Assembly: GCA_937902805.1 (NCBI GenBank)
Contig: CALEMB010000120.1
Span: 1 to 39,409 of the forward strand
Reading direction: 5' to 3'
DNA from: an uncultured Bacteroidales bacterium
GTDB taxonomy: Bacteria > Bacteroidota > Bacteroidia > Bacteroidales > F082
Length of the DNA stretch: 39,409 nt
Shown: positions 7,875 through 16,209 of the stretch, one piece after another
How the letters are laid out: each line of letters begins with the position of its first letter
How positions within the stretch are numbered: the stretch's first letter is position 1
Translations under genes and position numbers: made by a program
Notes under the pieces: generated by a model
Databases searched by the model: none
Told to the model about the DNA's origin: nothing
What the model saw: the letters and a program-made list of their open reading frames with translations, nothing else

Positions 7875-8702
7875 ATGAGGCTATCCATTGTCACCATCAA
7901 CCGAAACAACGCCTCGGGCCTTGAAAAGACCCTGCAAAGCGTGGCTTCTCAAACTTACAAAAAGTTTGAGTACATTATTATTGATGGTGCTTCAACCGAC
8001 GGCAGCGCTGAGGTTATAAAGAAATATGAAGCTGAGTTTGCCCATCTGAAATGGGTGTCGGAACCCGATGCAGGCATCTACAACGCCATGAACAAGGGAA
8101 TTCGTATAGCCTCGGGCGACTATATCCAAATTCTTAACTCTGGTGATTGTCTGGCTTCGGATGATGTGACGGAGCGAATGTTGTCCGCACTTGAAAGAAC
8201 GGGACATCCATCTATCCTCTATGGCAACATGGTCAAATGTTTCTCCGATGGACGCAAACTGAAGGACAAGAGCTTTGCGGGTCAGGAGATTACTTTGTTG
8301 GGAATGTACACGGGTACTTTAAACCACGATCCTACATATATCCGACGTACGTTGTTTGAAAAATACGGTTATTATGATGAAAGCTTAAAGATTGTTTCAG
8401 ATTGGAAATGGTATTTGCAAGTCGTCGTTTTGAATGGTGAAAAACCACAATATGTAGATATTGATGTCACGTTGTTCGACATGTCTGGTATCAGCGAAAC
8501 AAACAAAGATTTGGATAGAGCTGAGCGGAAAAAAGTGTTGGAACAACTGTTTCCCAAAGCCATTTTGGCTGATTATGAGCGCTATGCTTTCCCTATGGAA
8601 CAGATCCAAAGGCTTCAGCATCATCCTTGGGCGTACAAGATTGTGTGGATTATAGAACGTTGCCTATTTAAGATGGAGAAAGCAAAACGGAAGAAACAAT
8701 GA
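7875..8702 (+). CDS. GT2 family glycosyltransferase (WcaA-type)
   Basis: A 275-residue GT2 enzyme. It has MRLSIVTINRNNASGLEKTL (1-20), YIIIDGASTDGS (33-44), PDAGIYNAMNKGI (64-76), and LNSGD (87-91), with Asp91 in the metal-site position. Acceptor-side motifs are NHDPTYIRR and SDWKWYLQV. This arrangement is typical of GT2 enzymes from capsule and colanic-acid-like loci. ATG 7875 was chosen because it begins the conserved first strand; in-frame starts at 7854 and 7818 would add unusual residues, and 7818 lies inside the previous gene. Its TGA overlaps the ATG of the next gene. Donor and linkage unknown. Confidence 0.88.
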   Translation: MRLSIVTINRNNASGLEKTLQSVASQTYKKFEYIIIDGASTDGSAEVIKKYEAEFAHLKWVSEPDAGIYNAMNKGIRIASGDYIQILNSGDCLASDDVTERMLSALERTGHPSILYGNMVKCFSDGRKLKDKSFAGQEITLLGMYTGTLNHDPTYIRRTLFEKYGYYDESLKIVSDWKWYLQVVVLNGEKPQYVDIDVTLFDMSGISETNKDLDRAERKKVLEQLFPKAILADYERYAFPMEQIQRLQHHPWAYKIVWIIERCLFKMEKAKRKKQ

Positions 8703-9646
8703 GGTTTTCGGTTATCATACCGCTTTACAATAAGGCACCGTACGTGTCGAAAGCCATTGAGAGTGTGTTGATGCAGACTTTCACCAACTATGAGTTGTTA
8801 GTTGTAGATGATGGCAGCAAGGATGAATCGGCCAGCGTAGCGGCCAAATCTATTGAAGACAGGCGGAATTGTCAGCTGATTCGACAGGGAAATGCAGGTG
8901 TTTCGGTGGCACGTAACAAAGGGGTGGCTGCTTCCCATGGAGATTTTCTCTGTTTTCTTGATGCTGATGATTGGTGGGAACCGACGTTCCTCGAAGAGAT
9001 GGACAAGTTTGTGTCTGAGTTTCCCGATGCAGGCATCTATGGAACAAACTACACTATCATTAACGAATCGCGTCATAAGACTCGTGTCGCCATGGTGGGT
9101 GTTGAGTCTGGTTTTGAAAAAGGTTATATCAATTATTGTCAGGTGTACGCCAAGACCATGTATATGCCGCTTTGGACGGGCGCAGTGTGTATTACGAGGA
9201 GTGTTTTCGATGAGATGCAAGGCTTTCCTCAAGGTATTAAACTAGGGGAGGATTTTCTGCTTTGGATTCGCGTTGTATTAAAATATAAAGTCGCCTTCCT
9301 AAACAAGCCTTTGTCGAATTACAATCAAGATGTGGACGGAGAGAATAGGGGAGTAGGACGTTTGCACGAGCCGAAAAGCCATATGTTGTGGAATTTAGGT
9401 TTTCTTGCAGCAGAGGAAAAGAACAATCCGGAACTGAAGCAATTGTTGGATAACCTCCGTGCTTTCAGCTTGATGCCTTATCTCCTTTCCAATGAGTACC
9501 ATGATTTGGCTCAACAAGAATTGGATAAGGTGGATTGGACAAAACAGCCCGATAAGGTGGGTAAACGATATCATAAGCCTTTGTTTCTTATGCGAGTTGA
9601 TAAAGTGATGAAAAGTATAGGCTCATCTTTAAAGAGAATTATCTAA
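8699..9646 (+). CDS. GT2 family glycosyltransferase
   Basis: A 315-residue GT2 enzyme with the textbook N-terminus FSVIIPLYNKAPYVSKAIES (3-22), LLVVDDGSKDES (33-44), NAGVSVARNKG (65-75) and the metal site CFLDADDWWEP (85-95, DADD 88-91). GEDFLLWIRV in the middle holds the ED catalytic-base motif. ATG 8699 overlaps the previous stop (ATGA). The C-terminal third (about 220-315) is helical and basic. Such enzymes usually transfer glucose, galactose or an N-acetyl sugar to the lipid-linked repeat unit at the inner membrane; which one is not visible. Confidence 0.9.
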   Translation: MRFSVIIPLYNKAPYVSKAIESVLMQTFTNYELLVVDDGSKDESASVAAKSIEDRRNCQLIRQGNAGVSVARNKGVAASHGDFLCFLDADDWWEPTFLEEMDKFVSEFPDAGIYGTNYTIINESRHKTRVAMVGVESGFEKGYINYCQVYAKTMYMPLWTGAVCITRSVFDEMQGFPQGIKLGEDFLLWIRVVLKYKVAFLNKPLSNYNQDVDGENRGVGRLHEPKSHMLWNLGFLAAEEKNNPELKQLLDNLRAFSLMPYLLSNEYHDLAQQELDKVDWTKQPDKVGKRYHKPLFLMRVDKVMKSIGSSLKRII

Positions 9647-9662
9647 AAAAAGCTTTAATCTA

Positions 9663-10382
9663 TTGATTCCCAAAATAATACATTATTGCTGGTTTGGCTA
9701 TGGCGAGATGCCTGAGTCTGCGAAGAAGTGTGTTGCTTCATGGCAGGAGTTCATGCCTGACTATGAATACAAGCTTTGGGATGAGGACGGTTTCGATGTT
9801 GATGCCGTCCCATATACGAAAGAAGCGTATGAAGCGAAAAAATATGCTTTTGTAAGTGATTATGTGCGTCTTTGGGCATTGAATAACGAAGGCGGAATAT
9901 ATTTGGATACTGACGTGGAAGTCTTCAAACCTTTTGATGATTTGCTGAAGTTCGACGCTTTTGCTGGTTTTGAAGGCAGTAAGCATTTGCCCATCGGGAC
10001 TTGTGTAATGGCTAGCAAGGCCAATGGCATGTGGGTGGGTGAGATGCTGGATGCTTATCTTGATAGGCGTTTTGTAAAGGAGGACGGCTCGTATGATTTG
10101 ACGACCAATGTCCAATTTATTATGGAAAAAATGTGTGAACAGGGCTTTGCCATGAATGGAAAAGAACAAGATTACAAGGATCTACACGTTTTTCCTGTTG
10201 ATTATTTCAGTCCTAGACATACTACGGGTGAGTATAAGCGAACGGAAAATACATTTTGCGATCATTTGGGGATGGGGTCGTGGACTGACATGAAAGGTGG
10301 CTGGAAAGTGAAGATGGGACGAATTGTTGGCCCCCGGGCTATGGTAGCTATGATTAAAATGAAACGTAAGCTGTTCGGCTAA
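9663..10382 (+). CDS. GT32-type glycosyltransferase (capsular polysaccharide synthesis), TTG start
   Basis: A 239-residue enzyme of the DXD-sugar-binding (OCH1/capsular) family. The family N-terminus (M)IPKIIHYCWFG begins exactly at TTG 9663. The next in-frame Met (residue 16) lies after this motif, and no ATG occurs in the short gap upstream, so TTG is the supported start. The hallmark AFVSDYVRLWALNNEGGIYLDTDVEVFKP spans residues 62-90, with DTD at 82-84 as metal site. TTNVQFIMEK and HLGMGSW also fit the family. It lies 16 bases after the previous gene. These retaining transferases often add hexoses or N-acetylhexosamines; specificity is not visible. Confidence 0.9.
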   Translation: MIPKIIHYCWFGYGEMPESAKKCVASWQEFMPDYEYKLWDEDGFDVDAVPYTKEAYEAKKYAFVSDYVRLWALNNEGGIYLDTDVEVFKPFDDLLKFDAFAGFEGSKHLPIGTCVMASKANGMWVGEMLDAYLDRRFVKEDGSYDLTTNVQFIMEKMCEQGFAMNGKEQDYKDLHVFPVDYFSPRHTTGEYKRTENTFCDHLGMGSWTDMKGGWKVKMGRIVGPRAMVAMIKMKRKLFG

Positions 10383-10411
10383 ATGGATTTATTTGAAACA
10401 AAAAATAGGAT

Positions 10412-11812
10412 ATGTTGACTTATTTTCCCCAATATCTTTCTACACGTGCCATTATCTGCTATGTGGTAACCTTGGTTTTGGTGAATGTTTTCTTCATGAA
10501 TTTTGCCATGCCTTTCCAGTTTGTGCTGTTTGGTTTGGGAGCAGTATTGCTGTTTTTTCTGTATTCCACTAAACTTACAATGCAATGGCAAAACTTTTCT
10601 CCTCAACAGTTTGTGAAGAAACTATTTGTTACCTCTTTGATGATTCGCGTTCTATATGTCATTTTTATATATTTCTATTATATTAACATGACAGGATCTC
10701 CTCACATGTACCATCCTGGTGATGAACTATATTACCATGGTCAGGCGGCAATATGGCATGATGAGGGAATTGAGTCTTTTTTGTATTGGAATGCTGGAAC
10801 TGAGTATTCCGATATGGGTTATATGTGGCTGTTGGCTTTTGAGTATCTCTTGTTTGGTACTAATGTTATTCCATCTCGTTTGATCAAATGTGTCCTTAGT
10901 GCGTTGTCATGTGTGTTGATGTATCATTTGGCGAAGCGTAACTTTGGAGAATCAGTAGGACGAATGACTGCTGTTTTTTGTATGTTGATGCCCAATATGT
11001 GGTATTACTGCGGATTAACCTTGAAAGAGACGGAGATGACTTTTTTGACTATTTTATTTGTTGAAAGGGCAGATGCCGCTCTTAAGGCGAGCAGGATCAC
11101 CTTTAAGGAATTAGTATTTCCTTTGTTGATTATGATCGTCATGTTTATGTTCCGAATAGCTTTGGCAGCAGTATTAGTGGCCGCTTTTGCGGTGGGATTG
11201 ATTTTCAGTTCGAAAAAGCAGCTAAAAACAGGAGTAAAGATTTTGTATGGCATGTTGTTCGTCATCTGGATGTTTTTTACCGTGGGTGCACAAATGATTC
11301 AAGAGTCTCAGCAGATGTGGGCAAGTAGACAAGATCTACAAGAGAGTGGATACCAAAATAGAGCGGTACAGGAAGGCGGCAATACCTTTGCTAAATATGC
11401 CTCAGCCTCGGTGTTTGCTCCGTTGATTTTCACCATCCCCTTCTCATCCATGGTCAATATTCCCAATCAAGAAAACCAGATGATGATGAACGGTGCCAAT
11501 TTCATCAAAAACATCATGTCGGGGCTCACTATTTTAGCTTTGGTTGTCCTGCTGTTGAACAAGGAATGGCGAAAGACTGTGCTACCTATAGCAGCGATGG
11601 TTGGATATTTGGTAGTTTTAGTATTTAGTAACTTTGCACATTCCGAGCGTTTCCACTTTCCCATCATTGCTTTTGAGTATATGTTTGCAGCATATGGAAT
11701 CACACAGTTAACTAATAGACACAAACGTTGGGTCACGTTATGGCTGATAGGTGTGTGCGTAGCCAATGTTGCATGGGCTTTGATTAAATTGAGAGGTAGG
11801 GGCTGGGCATAA
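10412..11812 (+). CDS. Multi-pass membrane GT-C glycosyltransferase (PMT/ArnT-like)
   Basis: A 466-residue integral membrane protein with roughly ten or more hydrophobic segments, starting at about residues 15-55. After the early helices comes an extracytoplasmic loop with HPGDELYYHGQA (about 101-112). An acidic pair in the first large loop is the usual catalytic feature of GT-C enzymes that use a polyprenyl-phosphate sugar. PSRLIKCVLSALSCVLMYHLAKRNFG resembles the PMT_2/GT39 core. A large loop around residues 295-345 is followed by more helices. It could instead serve as the repeat-unit polymerase, since no other Wzy-like protein is visible here; the acidic loop motif favours a GT-C transferase. 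The gene follows the GT32 gene after 29 bases and ends one base before the next ATG. Confidence 0.65.
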   Translation: MLTYFPQYLSTRAIICYVVTLVLVNVFFMNFAMPFQFVLFGLGAVLLFFLYSTKLTMQWQNFSPQQFVKKLFVTSLMIRVLYVIFIYFYYINMTGSPHMYHPGDELYYHGQAAIWHDEGIESFLYWNAGTEYSDMGYMWLLAFEYLLFGTNVIPSRLIKCVLSALSCVLMYHLAKRNFGESVGRMTAVFCMLMPNMWYYCGLTLKETEMTFLTILFVERADAALKASRITFKELVFPLLIMIVMFMFRIALAAVLVAAFAVGLIFSSKKQLKTGVKILYGMLFVIWMFFTVGAQMIQESQQMWASRQDLQESGYQNRAVQEGGNTFAKYASASVFAPLIFTIPFSSMVNIPNQENQMMMNGANFIKNIMSGLTILALVVLLLNKEWRKTVLPIAAMVGYLVVLVFSNFAHSERFHFPIIAFEYMFAAYGITQLTNRHKRWVTLWLIGVCVANVAWALIKLRGRGWA

Positions 11813-11813
11813 G

Positions 11814-12740
11814 ATGAAGATACTTTTGGTGGCATCGGAGAATAAAGGAAAAGCTGCACCGTTTGTCATTGAACAAATGTTGGTTTTGCAGCAGAGGGGA
11901 TGTGTGGTTTCTTTTTTCGGCCTGAAAGGCAAAGGTCTGAAAGGCTATCTGAAGAATCTTCCTGCTTTGAAACAAAAGGTTGTGGAGTTCCAACCCGATG
12001 TCATCCATGCTCACTATGGTCTTTCGGGATTGTTTGCTAATCTACAGAGGCAGGTGCCTGTGGTGACCACTTATCACGGGTCAGACATCAACGAACGCAA
12101 GGTGCTGCCTTTTTCAAAAGCGGCGATGCGTCTTTCGGCATGGAATGTCTTTGTTTCCCAAAAAACGATTGAAATAGCCCAACCTAAAGGAAAATACACT
12201 TTGTTGCCTTGCGGAATTGATATGACGGAGTTGCAGTTGACTGGCAAGAACGAGGCACGACGGAAGATGGGACTGGAGACTGACAAAAAATATGTCCTTT
12301 TTGCTGGTGCTTTCGACAATCAAGTGAAGAATTCGCCACTGGCAAAGGAAACTGTGGCGGCCTTAAAAGATGACAATGTTGAATTGATGGAGCTGAAAGG
12401 TTATTCGCGCGAGGAGGTGACGTTAATGATGTGTGCCACCGATGTCCTTTTGATGACCTCTTTTTCCGAGGGATCGCCTCAGGTGATCAAGGAGGCTATG
12501 GCTTGTGACTGTCCCATTGTGAGCGTCGATGTGGGCGATGTGAAGGAACGTACGGAAGGTGTTGAAGGTTGTTATGTCTCCGATACACGTAACCCCCAAG
12601 AATTGTCTGTGTTGCTAAAAAAAGCACTGGTTTTCAAAGGTAAAACCCGAGGTCGAGAAAAACTGCTCGCCGATGGGTTGGACAATGAGTCAGTGGTCCA
12701 ACGACTTATAGGAATTTATGAAAACGTTGCAGAACGGTGA
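11814..12740 (+). CDS. GT4 family glycosyltransferase
   Basis: A 308-residue GT-B retaining glycosyltransferase. The N-terminal Rossmann half has PDVIHAHYGLSGLFA (61-75) and VVTTYHGSDIN (83-93). The C-terminal half has YVLFAGAFDNQVKNSP (160-175) and the E-x7-E donor site SEGSPQVIKEAMACDCP, with Glu219 and Glu227. The protein is on the short side for GT4 (usual 350-400), with compact linkers, but no motif is missing. ATG 11814 comes one base after the previous stop. It probably adds one sugar to the lipid-linked repeat at the inner face of the membrane. An A7 run occurs near 12617-12623. Confidence 0.88.
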   Translation: MKILLVASENKGKAAPFVIEQMLVLQQRGCVVSFFGLKGKGLKGYLKNLPALKQKVVEFQPDVIHAHYGLSGLFANLQRQVPVVTTYHGSDINERKVLPFSKAAMRLSAWNVFVSQKTIEIAQPKGKYTLLPCGIDMTELQLTGKNEARRKMGLETDKKYVLFAGAFDNQVKNSPLAKETVAALKDDNVELMELKGYSREEVTLMMCATDVLLMTSFSEGSPQVIKEAMACDCPIVSVDVGDVKERTEGVEGCYVSDTRNPQELSVLLKKALVFKGKTRGREKLLADGLDNESVVQRLIGIYENVAER

Positions 12741-13735
12741 ATATTCTTGAAAGTACCCATATTAATCCACACGATTGGTCGAATTTGGCGAAGAATTCAC
12801 CCGTCGCCACTTGGTTTCAGACGCAGGAGGCTTATACTTTTTTTGATAGCCTATCGTTTCTTGAGGCTTTTGCCTATGCGGTTGAGTCAGAAGGCCGGTT
12901 GAGAGGCCTTGTGACTGGATATATCCAAAAGGATGGTGGAAGAGTCAAACGGTTTCTCTCCAGAAGAGCTGTCATCTTTGGAGGCCCTTTGCTCGCCGAT
13001 GACATTTCTGATGAAGAATTGACGTTGTTGCTCTGCAGTTTGAAAGAAAAGATCGGGAAGAAAGCCATATTTGTTGAAACACGTAATTTCAACGACTATA
13101 GCTGTTGGCGGACAACTTTCGAGAAGTGTGGTTTCCGTTACCAGCAGCATTATGACATCCATGTTGATACTACTTCATGGGATGTGGTCAATGAACATTT
13201 GGGCAAAAGCAGGAAACGTGACATCCGTGTGTCCATGCGCGATGGTGCTTCGGTGATTACGCATCCTACACTGCCGCAAGTCCATGAGTTTTATGGCATT
13301 TTGAAGAATTTGTACGAGACCAAAGTCAAGACGCCGTTGTTTCCTGTCGAGTTCTTTGAACGGTTGTTTGGCCTTGGCTCCTCCGTTTTCCTTTTGATCG
13401 AATATGATGGAAAGATTGTAGGAGGAACGGTGTGTGTAGGTCTGCAAGGTGACGCCTTATATGAAATGTATGCTTGTGGAAAGGATGGAGTGCATAAAAC
13501 CATATTCCCTTCCGAAGTGGCGACATTTGCAGGATTGCAATATGCGGCCGAAAACGATTATCCCAAGTTTGACATGATGGGGGCGGGAAAGCCTGACGAT
13601 GGCGGCTATGGTGTCCGGGATTTCAAATTGAAATTCGGTGGTGAGTTGCTTGAATTGGGACGATATGTATATGTGTGCAAACCACTGCTGTTCCAAATTG
13701 GCAAAATGGGTGTGAAAATCATGAAGAAGCTATGA
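12737..13735 (+). CDS. FemAB/GNAT-type acyltransferase-like protein
   Basis: A 332-residue soluble protein with the two-GNAT-like layout of FemAB-related proteins found in exopolysaccharide loci. WFQTQEAYTFFDSL near residue 26 is the usual entry motif. FVETRNF (about 113) and GKSRKRDIRVSMRDG (about 155-169) correspond to the aligned KxRRxIR-type region. The C-terminal SSVFLLIEYDGKIVGGTVC and YPKFDMMGAGKPDDGGYGVRDFKLKFGG match the C-terminal GNAT half. GTG 12737 overlaps the previous stop (GTGA) and no better ATG is near, so translational coupling is likely. FemAB proteins move an aminoacyl or acyl group to an amine. Here a sugar amine of the polysaccharide is the likely acceptor, by context only. 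Confidence 0.72.
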   Translation: MNILESTHINPHDWSNLAKNSPVATWFQTQEAYTFFDSLSFLEAFAYAVESEGRLRGLVTGYIQKDGGRVKRFLSRRAVIFGGPLLADDISDEELTLLLCSLKEKIGKKAIFVETRNFNDYSCWRTTFEKCGFRYQQHYDIHVDTTSWDVVNEHLGKSRKRDIRVSMRDGASVITHPTLPQVHEFYGILKNLYETKVKTPLFPVEFFERLFGLGSSVFLLIEYDGKIVGGTVCVGLQGDALYEMYACGKDGVHKTIFPSEVATFAGLQYAAENDYPKFDMMGAGKPDDGGYGVRDFKLKFGGELLELGRYVYVCKPLLFQIGKMGVKIMKKL

Positions 13736-14817
13736 ATATCCTTTTCGATATCAACCATCCTGCGCATGTGCATTTACTTCGCAATGCCTATTTCCTGCTG
13801 ACCAAGAAAGGTCATCAGGTGACAGTGGTGGTGAAGGAAATCCCGTCGGCGATGCGCCTTTTGGATCTTTATGGCATACCTTACCTGAATATTGGCAAAA
13901 AAGATGATGCGTTGATGAAGAAAGGATTGGACCAATTGGCCTACGACCGCCGATTGTTGAAGATGGTTCGTGAGCACCATATTGAATTAGGTGTGGGCTC
14001 ATCCATTAACATCGCGCATGTCAGCAAACTGTGCAAGATGAAGAGCATCATCCTAGATGATGACGACGACGAAGTGGAGCCGCTGTTTGTCAAGTTCGGA
14101 CATCCTTTTACTGATGTCATACTTAGCCCTGTGGATACGCCAAGAAGGTCGAAGAAGACCGTTTATGTCAACGCCTATCACGAGTTGGCTTATCTCCATC
14201 CTAATCGTTTTACCCCCGATCCTTCTGTGCTGGATGATGCAGGCGTTATTGAAGGGGAACCTTATTTCATCTTGCGATTCAATGCTTTCAAGGCACATCA
14301 CGATGTGGGTGTGGTGGGCTTGACTATCGAGAACAAGCGACGATTGGTTGATTATCTGAAGACCAAAGGTGAGGTGTTTATCACCACCGAAAGGGATATT
14401 GATGACGAGTTCAAGCCTTATCAATTGAGGGTGTCTCCCGAAAAGGCCCATTCCCTGATGTATTATGCCACAATGCTTGTGGGTGACAGCCAAACGATGA
14501 CTTCGGAAGCTGCCGTATTGGGAACGCCCGCTATCCGTTGCAATACCTTTGTCGGAAGAATACATTATTTGGAGGAAGAAGAACACAAGTATAATCTCAC
14601 TTATGGTTTCCGCCCCGAGCATTCGGAGGCCATGTTCCAGAAGATAGAGGAACTATTGTCCTTGCCCAATCTGAAGCAAGAATGGCAGTCGAGGAGGCAA
14701 AAAATGCTTTCGGAGAAAATCGACTATGCCCAATTCTTGACTTGGTTCATTGAGAATTATCCAGAGAGTAAAACCATAATGAAAGATAATCCTGAATATC
14801 AGTTTAGATTCAAGTAA
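13732..14817 (+). CDS. DUF354 family GT-B-like protein
   Basis: A 361-residue protein starting MNILFDINHPAHVHLLRN, the DUF354 signature N-terminus. It continues with GVGSSINIAHVSKL and IILDDDDDEVEP, and SPEKAHSLMYYATMLVGDSQTMTSEAAVLGTPAIR. The last block resembles the UDP-sugar-binding region of UDP-GlcNAc 2-epimerase/MurG-like GT-B proteins (GDSQTM[TA]SEAAVLGTP). The biochemical role of DUF354 is not established as far as I know; a glycosyltransferase or epimerase-like reaction is likely from the fold. ATG 13732 overlaps the stop of the FemAB-like gene (ATGA). An upstream in-frame start at 13675 lies inside that gene and is not credible. Confidence 0.82.
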   Translation: MNILFDINHPAHVHLLRNAYFLLTKKGHQVTVVVKEIPSAMRLLDLYGIPYLNIGKKDDALMKKGLDQLAYDRRLLKMVREHHIELGVGSSINIAHVSKLCKMKSIILDDDDDEVEPLFVKFGHPFTDVILSPVDTPRRSKKTVYVNAYHELAYLHPNRFTPDPSVLDDAGVIEGEPYFILRFNAFKAHHDVGVVGLTIENKRRLVDYLKTKGEVFITTERDIDDEFKPYQLRVSPEKAHSLMYYATMLVGDSQTMTSEAAVLGTPAIRCNTFVGRIHYLEEEEHKYNLTYGFRPEHSEAMFQKIEELLSLPNLKQEWQSRRQKMLSEKIDYAQFLTWFIENYPESKTIMKDNPEYQFRFK

Positions 14818-14833
14818 GAAGCACCCAGAAATT

Positions 14834-15370
14834 ATGAAGGCATTTTATAGATTGCTTTATTATGGGATCGCACGGTATTTGCCCAAGTCCACCATGCCAG
14901 TTCTTGGGAAAATGGCTGCGGCAATGCGTCGTTATTGCTGCAAAAGGATATTCGCATCTTGTGGCGACAAACTGAACGTAGAGCAAGGCGCGTATTTTGG
15001 TAACGGCAAAGACATTTGCGTGGGCACTTTGGTGGGTTTGGGGAAAAATTTCACCCTGCATAATTGTATACTGACCGTTGATGATTATTTGATGATGGGA
15101 GAGGATGTTATGATTATCGGGGGGGGGCATTGTTTTGACAACCTTGACAAGCCTATGGGAGAGCAGGATTCAAAAGAAAAAACGGAGTTGCACATTGCCG
15201 GTGACGTTTGGATTGGGGCTAGGGCGATTGTTTTGCCTGGATGCCGACGTATCGGGCATGGTGCTATCATAGGAGCGGGTTCTGTCGTCACCAAAGACGT
15301 CCCGGATTATGCCATCATGGGGGGGAATCCTGCCAAAGTTCTCCGATACAGAAATGAAGTTAAGGTTTAA
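14834..15370 (+). CDS. WcaF/maltose-O-acetyltransferase-like LbH acetyltransferase with G9 and G7 tracts
   Basis: A 178-residue acetyl-CoA-dependent O-acetyltransferase. A helical N-terminus (about 1-45) is followed by hexapeptide turns (YFGNGKDICVGTLVGLGKNFTL, then HIAGDVWIGARAIVLPGCRRIGHGAIIGAGSVVTKDV) and the family ending YAIMGGNPAKVLRYR. His99, straight after a Gly96-98 triplet (IIGGGHCFDN), is in the place of the catalytic His. That Gly triplet is encoded by nine consecutive G's (15119-15127), and MetGlyGly near the C-terminus by seven (15319-15325). A one-base change in the G9 tract would shift the frame just before the catalytic His. Product: probably O-acetylation of a sugar in the repeat unit. 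The stop overlaps the next ATG (TAATG). Confidence 0.88.
   Translation: MKAFYRLLYYGIARYLPKSTMPVLGKMAAAMRRYCCKRIFASCGDKLNVEQGAYFGNGKDICVGTLVGLGKNFTLHNCILTVDDYLMMGEDVMIIGGGHCFDNLDKPMGEQDSKEKTELHIAGDVWIGARAIVLPGCRRIGHGAIIGAGSVVTKDVPDYAIMGGNPAKVLRYRNEVKV
15119..15127. repeat. G9 homopolymer tract inside the acetyltransferase gene
   Basis: Nine consecutive G's encode Gly96-Gly97-Gly98 using only GGG codons, while neighbouring glycines use GGT, GGC and GGA. Tracts of this length are prone to slipped-strand mispairing, and an insertion or deletion would switch the acetyltransferase off before its catalytic His. Confidence 0.9.
15319..15325. repeat. G7 homopolymer tract near the end of the acetyltransferase gene
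   Basis: Seven consecutive G's span ATG GGG GGG (Met-Gly-Gly) in the conserved GGNPAKV end of the beta-helix. It is a second, weaker slippage site in the same gene. A shift here would only change the C-terminal coil. Confidence 0.85.
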
Positions 15371-16164
15371 TGGACTTTACATTAAAAAAATACATCCTTT
15401 TGTTGGATGCTTTTAAGGAGGCGGGCTATCGCTTTGTCACTTTCTGCTTTTATTGCGATCATAAGTCAGAGTTGTCCACAAGTCGTTATGTCATCCTTCG
15501 CCATGATGTGGACTTGAAAGTCGAGAATTCGCTGAACGTTGCAAGAATTGAACATGAGCATGGTATTAATGCGTCTTATTATTTCCGTGTCGTTGAGCAG
15601 AGCAACAAACCTGAAATCATCAAGGCCATCGCAGCGATGGGGCATGAAATTGGGTATCATTACGAGGATATGACGATATGCAAAGGCAATGCTGAGAAAG
15701 CCATAACGCATTTCAAAAAGCAATTGGACTATTTCAGACAGTTCTATCCTGTGAAGACCATTTGTATGCACGGCTCACCGCGAAGCAAATACGATAGCCG
15801 CGATTTGTGGAAGCATTATGACTATCATGACTTTGGCATCATAGGAGAGCCTTATTTTGATGTGGATTTTTCTCAAGTTTTCTATCTTACTGATACAGGG
15901 CGTCGATGGGACGGCTTTAATGTGAGTGTACGAGATAAGATTCCCATATACCAAGACCAATGGGTAAAGAAAGGTCTGGTTTACCATTCCACTAACGACA
16001 TCATTCAGGCAATCGTGATGGGGGCATTACCCGAAAGGTTGATGATGACCACCCATCCCCAGCGTTGGACGGATGCTTGGGACGAATGGATCACGGAAAA
16101 GAGCCTTCAATCAGTTAAGAATGTGATGAAAAGAGTTTTGGTAAAGCCTCTTTGTCGGAAATAA
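15370..16164 (+). CDS. Polysaccharide deacetylase-like (NodB/CE4-fold) protein
   Basis: A 264-residue protein with no signal peptide, so probably cytoplasmic. VILRHDVDLKVENS (41-54) carries the HDVD block corresponding to the metal-binding/catalytic Asp motif of CE4 deacetylases. GHEIGYHYED (91-100) matches the second motif with its His ligand, and ICMHGSPRSKYDS (131-143) and TTHPQRWTDAW resemble later active-site loops. This protein type is common in Bacteroidetes surface-glycan loci and is more distant from classical NodB enzymes. Deacetylation of an N-acetyl sugar, perhaps creating an amine for the FemAB-like protein, is a plausible role but is inference. ATG 15370 shares a base with the previous stop. 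It is the last gene before a probable new promoter. Confidence 0.72.
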   Translation: MDFTLKKYILLLDAFKEAGYRFVTFCFYCDHKSELSTSRYVILRHDVDLKVENSLNVARIEHEHGINASYYFRVVEQSNKPEIIKAIAAMGHEIGYHYEDMTICKGNAEKAITHFKKQLDYFRQFYPVKTICMHGSPRSKYDSRDLWKHYDYHDFGIIGEPYFDVDFSQVFYLTDTGRRWDGFNVSVRDKIPIYQDQWVKKGLVYHSTNDIIQAIVMGALPERLMMTTHPQRWTDAWDEWITEKSLQSVKNVMKRVLVKPLCRK

Positions 16165-16168
16165 TTTG

Positions 16169-16176
16169 TATTTTTG
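16169..16176 (+). promoter_or_regulatory. Bacteroidetes -7 promoter element ahead of the export genes
   Basis: TATTTTTG fits the Bacteroidetes TAnnTTTG -7 consensus and lies just after the stop of the deacetylase-like gene, about 33 bases before ATG 16210. A TTTG at 16151-16154 could be the -33 element, though the gap is shorter than usual. It suggests that the wza-wzc-phosphatase genes can be transcribed apart from the glycosyltransferase block. Confidence 0.6.
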
Positions 16177-16209
16177 CACGATAATAGAATAATAAAATAT
16201 GTTAGTTAT

